From assembly GCA_016303085.1 (NCBI GenBank), contig JAEDMI010000088.1, positions 1-10,067 on the forward strand: a stretch of DNA of 10,067 nucleotides, written 5' to 3'. The notes beneath the pieces are model-generated. The model was not told the origin of the DNA and ran no database searches. It worked only from the letters and a program-made list of their open reading frames with translations. Origin of the DNA: Acetatifactor sp. Lineage in GTDB: Bacteria > Bacillota > Clostridia > Lachnospirales > Lachnospiraceae. The position numbers were made by a program, and so were the translations under genes. Below are positions 8,493-10,067 of the stretch, one piece after another. The first letter of the stretch is position 1. Each line of letters opens with the position of its first letter.

Positions 8493-8588
8493 CAGTTCAG
8501 ACCGTTTGCAGGAAGTTGAGGGCGAAACATGTGCACAAAGAAAAGTGACATGTCAGCGTTCGGAGATTCGGAAAGTCAGGCTGAACTG
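8493..8588 (+). other. Nested inverted repeats in the leader before the HAD gene
   Basis: CAGTTCAG (8493-8500), right after the GLUG-gene stop, is exactly complementary to CTGAACTG (8581-8588). Inside it, ACATGTgCAC (8527-8536) pairs with GTGACATGT (8545-8553), giving nine pairs with one bulged G and an A-rich eight-base loop. No U-tract follows, so this is not a standard terminator. It may be a structured leader that controls entry to the small ORF and the HAD gene. The long-range arms could be chance. Confidence 0.35.
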
Positions 8589-8612
8589 ATACGGAGAAAT
8601 GTTGAACTATGA
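8529..8612 (+). CDS. Possible 27-residue small protein or leader peptide coupled to the HAD gene
   Basis: MCTKKSDMSAFGDSESQAEL followed by IRRNVEL. GAGGG lies six bases before the ATG, a better ribosome site than that of the HAD gene itself. The TGA stop (8610-8612) overlaps the HAD start (8609-8611) as ATGA, the classic sign of coupled translation. An in-frame stop at 8517-8519 rules out an extension upstream. Its start codon lies in the left arm of the hairpin at 8527-8553. No signal peptide, membrane segment or known family is visible. Its main role may be to bring ribosomes to the HAD start; it may also be chance. Confidence 0.38.
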   Translation: MCTKKSDMSAFGDSESQAELIRRNVEL

Positions 8613-9286
8613 TACAGGCAGTGATTTTTGACATGGATGGTACGCTGATTGACACGGAGAAATATTACAGAATCTTCTGGCCTAAGGCACTGGCGGAGTT
8701 TGGTTATCATATGACGGACGAACAGGCGCTTTCCATGCGCAGCCTGGGGAGGCCCTTTGCACCGGCTCAGCTGAAAAAGTGGTTTGGCGAGGACTTGGAT
8801 TATTATGCGGTCAGGAAGAGAAGAAAGGACATGATGGAAGAATGTCTTGACAGAGAGGGTATCCGGCGAAAACCGGGTGCCCTTAAACTGGTTCAGAGAC
8901 TGAGAGAGGATGGGATTACTACCGCCATTGCCACCGCCACGGACCCGGAGCGGACGGCAAAGTATCTGAAACTGACCGGCCTGGAAGGATACTTTGACAG
9001 GCTGATCAGTGCCACACAGGTGAAGGAGGGAAAACCTTCTCCCGATATTTACCTGTTTGCCTGTGAACAGCTGGGGCTGGCGCCGGAGGACTGCCTGGCG
9101 GTGGAGGATTCACCAAACGGAGTGCTGTCCGCATACCGGGCGGGCTGCAAGGTTGTCATGGTACCGGACCAGACCCGGCCGGAGGAAGAGATGAAAAAGT
9201 ATCTGTATGCGGTGGCGGAGAGCCTGGATGAGGTGTATGAGATAATTTGTAAACGCCCTTTTCGGAATTGTGTACCCGCTGAATAA
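8609..9286 (+). CDS. HAD-superfamily phosphatase, beta-phosphoglucomutase-like subfamily
   Basis: A 225-residue cytosolic enzyme of the HAD type with an alpha-helical cap. Motif I is DMDGT, with nucleophile D8 and acid/base D10. The cap spans about 16-85. Motif II is the IATATD strand (Thr109/Thr111), motif III is K142 in GKPSPDIY and motif IV is E166-D167 in AVEDSPNG, which binds magnesium. This set is typical of sugar-phosphate phosphatases and beta-phosphoglucomutases. The phosphatase/mutase choice and the substrate cannot be read from sequence. The ATG has a GGAG site 12 bases upstream, rather far, and overlaps the stop of a small upstream ORF, so coupled translation is possible. It follows the GLUG gene by 116 bases on the same strand with no clear terminator between, so read-through is possible. 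A functional link to the exporter is not evident. Confidence 0.9.
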   Translation: MIQAVIFDMDGTLIDTEKYYRIFWPKALAEFGYHMTDEQALSMRSLGRPFAPAQLKKWFGEDLDYYAVRKRRKDMMEECLDREGIRRKPGALKLVQRLREDGITTAIATATDPERTAKYLKLTGLEGYFDRLISATQVKEGKPSPDIYLFACEQLGLAPEDCLAVEDSPNGVLSAYRAGCKVVMVPDQTRPEEEMKKYLYAVAESLDEVYEIICKRPFRNCVPAE

Positions 9287-9287
9287 G

Positions 9288-9305
9288 GACAGATGAGACA
9301 GATGA
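9288..9305. repeat. 9-bp perfect tandem duplication
   Basis: GACAGATGA occurs twice head to tail, directly after the HAD stop codon. It opens the repeat-rich region. Confidence 0.8.
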
Positions 9306-9320
9306 ATATGTCATGAAATA

Positions 9321-9398
9321 GATAGGAAAGTATTCTGTACAGATATGATAGTATTTTGTATAGGAAAGCATTTTGTGTAGATAGGAAAGTATTCTGTA
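9321..9398. repeat. Four short imperfect tandem repeats (19-bp element)
   Basis: GATAGGAAAGTATTCTGTA is present at 9321-9339 and, identical, at 9380-9398. Two diverged copies lie between: GATATGATAGTATTTTGTA at 9342-9360 and TATAGGAAAGCATTTTGTG at 9359-9377. Start spacing is 21, 17 and 21 bases. The first copy runs into a perfect palindrome, TCTGTACAGA (9334-9343). Function is unknown; regulator sites or simple tandem expansion are both possible. Confidence 0.75.
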
Positions 9399-9458
9399 TT
9401 GTAAATATAAATTAGTTAGGCAACTTAGAATTTGGCGAGCTCTTTAGAACGAGGGAAG

Positions 9459-9481
9459 CTTCTTGCCTGAAGGGCAAGGAG
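9459..9481. other. Stable hairpin without U-tract
   Basis: CTTCTTGCC pairs with GGCAAGGAG around a five-base loop (TGAAG): nine pairs, one of them G-U. No T-run follows on either strand, so an intrinsic terminator is unlikely. It lies 23 bases before the 52-bp array and may be part of the same transcribed structure. Confidence 0.5.
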
Positions 9482-9503
9482 ATGGGTGAAAGATATAGAA
9501 AAC

Positions 9504-9949
9504 TTTGAATTTTAGTGTAAATCCAGTATCGAATTACCCCAAGAATCAAGGTAGTTTGAAATTTTGGGGTAAATTCGGTCCCAAATTACCCCAAGAATCG
9601 AATAAAGCTGAAATTTTGGTGTAAATCCGGCATTAAAATACCCTGAGAATCAAGGTAGTTTGAAATTTTGGGGTAAATCTGGCATCGAAATACCCCAAGA
9701 ATCAAGGTAGTTTGAAATTTTGGTGTAAATCCGGCACCAAAATACCCCAAGAATCAAGGTAGTTTGAAATTTTGGGGTAAATCCGGCCCCAAATTACCCC
9801 CAAAATCAAGGTAGTTTGAAATTTTGGTGTAAATCCGGCACCGAAATACCCCAAGAATCAAGGTAATTTGAAATTCTGGTGTAAATCCGGTATCAAAATA
9901 CCCCAAGAATCAAGATAATTTGAAATTTTGGTGTAAATCCGGTATCAAA
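9504..9949. repeat. Array of 52-bp tandem repeats, eight full copies plus one partial
   Basis: Copies start at 9504, 9555, 9607, 9659, 9711, 9763, 9815, 9867 and 9919. All full copies are 52 bp except the first, which lacks one A (51 bp). The last stops after about 31 bases. The most constant block runs across each junction, AATCAAGGTAGTTTGAAATT. Each copy can form a hairpin with an eight-base stem and nine-base loop; in copy 5 TTTTGGTG (9718-9725) pairs perfectly with CACCAAAA (9735-9742) around TAAATCCGG. A conserved ATACCCCAAG follows and can pair instead with the TTGGGGTA of the GGGG-type copies. The unit is not a multiple of three and carries TAG and TGA, so it is not coding. Edge copies (1, 8, 9) and copy 3 are the most diverged, as expected of a tandem array. 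Confidence 0.95.
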
Positions 9950-9951
9950 GT

Positions 9952-9969
9952 AGAGAGTTGGAACTCTTT
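9952..9969. promoter_or_regulatory. Perfect-arm palindrome after the repeat array
   Basis: AGAGTT-GG-AACTCT (9954-9967) has perfect six-base arms. One G-T and one A-T pair extend it by two more positions on each side. It begins two bases after the last repeat copy and lies about 50 bases before the next start codon. The two-base centre suits a protein-binding site better than an RNA hairpin. The binding factor is unknown. Confidence 0.4.
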
Positions 9970-9982
9970 CATTACTATTTGT

Positions 9983-10011
9983 GCCGCCAGCCGAAGGCGG
10001 CGGAATGGAGG
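9983..10011 (+). promoter_or_regulatory. GC-rich hairpin directly before a strong ribosome binding site
   Basis: GCCGCC (9983-9988) pairs with GGCGGC (9996-10001) around a seven-base loop, in otherwise AT-rich DNA. A perfect GGAGG (10007-10011) follows five bases after the stem and five bases before the ATG at 10017. The hairpin could stabilise the mRNA 5' end or affect ribosome access. Confidence 0.5.
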
Positions 10012-10016
10012 TTTAT

Positions 10017-10067
10017 ATGATTAAATCTGCGGCAAAAAGCGAAGCAAAAATATTAGCTGAGTTAGCA
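10017..10067 (+). CDS. Start of an unidentified gene (3' partial)
   Basis: Seventeen codons are visible before the right edge: MIKSAAKSEAKILAELA. The start is well supported by GGAGG five bases upstream. The segment is Ala- and Lys-rich and probably helical, with no signal peptide. Codons favour A/T-ending forms (AAA, ATT, ATA, TTA) more than the genes to the left, so it may belong to a different gene set. Nothing more can be said of its function. Confidence 0.6.
   Translation, partial: MIKSAAKSEAKILAELA

Larger units (their letters stand above)
9287..10016. other. 730-bp gene-free, AT-rich, repeat-dense region
   Basis: No credible coding frame is seen on either strand; the tandem arrays are full of stops in all frames and their units are not multiples of three. 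In order it holds a 9-bp tandem duplication, a cluster of four 19-bp elements, a stable hairpin, the 52-bp array, a palindrome, and a GC-rich hairpin beside a ribosome site. Base composition is visibly more A+T-rich than the genes to its left, and the next gene is also AT-richer. This may mark the edge of a differently evolved or acquired segment. No transposase, terminal repeat or target duplication was seen. Confidence 0.7.

Noticed and set aside
8527..8553. Intrinsic terminator of the MMPL-GLUG operon
   Set aside because: The stem is AT-containing with a bulge and an eight-base loop, and no T-run follows on the + strand.
9504..9949. CRISPR array
   Set aside because: The repeats abut with no unique spacers; the whole 52-bp unit is conserved between copies, and no cas gene is visible.
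9432..9970. Mobile element bounded by similar ends (TTGG..CTCTTT at about 9432 and 9958)
   Set aside because: The shared bases are few and in direct orientation, with no transposase, terminal inverted repeats or target-site duplication.
9401..10016. Retron-type non-coding RNA before a reverse transcriptase
   Set aside because: Tandem 52-bp hairpins do not resemble an msr-msd layout, and the 17 visible residues of the next gene give no reverse transcriptase signal.

Overview
The window reads as chromosomal DNA of a Gram-positive gut-type Clostridium relative, most likely Lachnospiraceae. This is inferred from strong GGAGG-type ribosome sites, type I membrane proteins with basic cytoplasmic tails, GLUG-repeat surface proteins, a VSGGD-type linker and a GH43 arabinan-type glycosidase. 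No rRNA, tRNA, insertion sequence or CRISPR array is visible.

Layout. (1) Positions 1-2079, + strand: the 3' part of a gene for a secreted, membrane-tethered GH43 glycosidase, cut by the left edge. (2) Positions 2091-2123: a strong GC-rich hairpin ends it and also the convergent tetR-type gene (2103-2678, - strand). (3) Positions 2679-2881: a divergent control region with a good promoter and a near-perfect 16-bp palindrome just downstream of it, the likely TetR operator. (4) Positions 2882-8492, + strand: two overlapping, translationally coupled genes. The first is an MMPL/RND-type 12-helix exporter. The second is a 1022-residue surface protein made of two blocks of GLUG repeats split by a long, probably coiled-coil, insert and anchored by one C-terminal helix. 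(5) Positions 8493-9286: a short structured leader holding a possible 27-codon ORF that overlaps, by ATGA, a HAD-family phosphatase gene. (6) Positions 9287-10016: 730 bp with no gene, visibly richer in A+T and packed with repeats. These include a 9-bp tandem duplication, four 17-21-bp-spaced copies of a 19-bp element, and an array of eight full and one partial copies of a 52-bp repeat. (7) Position 10017 to the right edge: the first 17 codons of an unidentified gene behind a perfect GGAGG site.

How it fits together. TetR, MMPL and GLUG protein look like one regulated export unit, laid out like the farR-farE pair of Staphylococcus aureus but with an added extracellular partner. A ligand, perhaps a lipid or amphiphile, would release the TetR protein from the palindrome and switch on the pump and its partner together. 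The GH43 enzyme belongs to a separate transcription unit for plant polysaccharide use.

The most notable points are the 52-bp array, whose copies carry paired changes that preserve a hairpin; the MMPL partner with a coiled-coil-like insert; the period-4 glycine tract in the pump's tail; and the GH43 catalytic domain placed behind two extra membrane segments.
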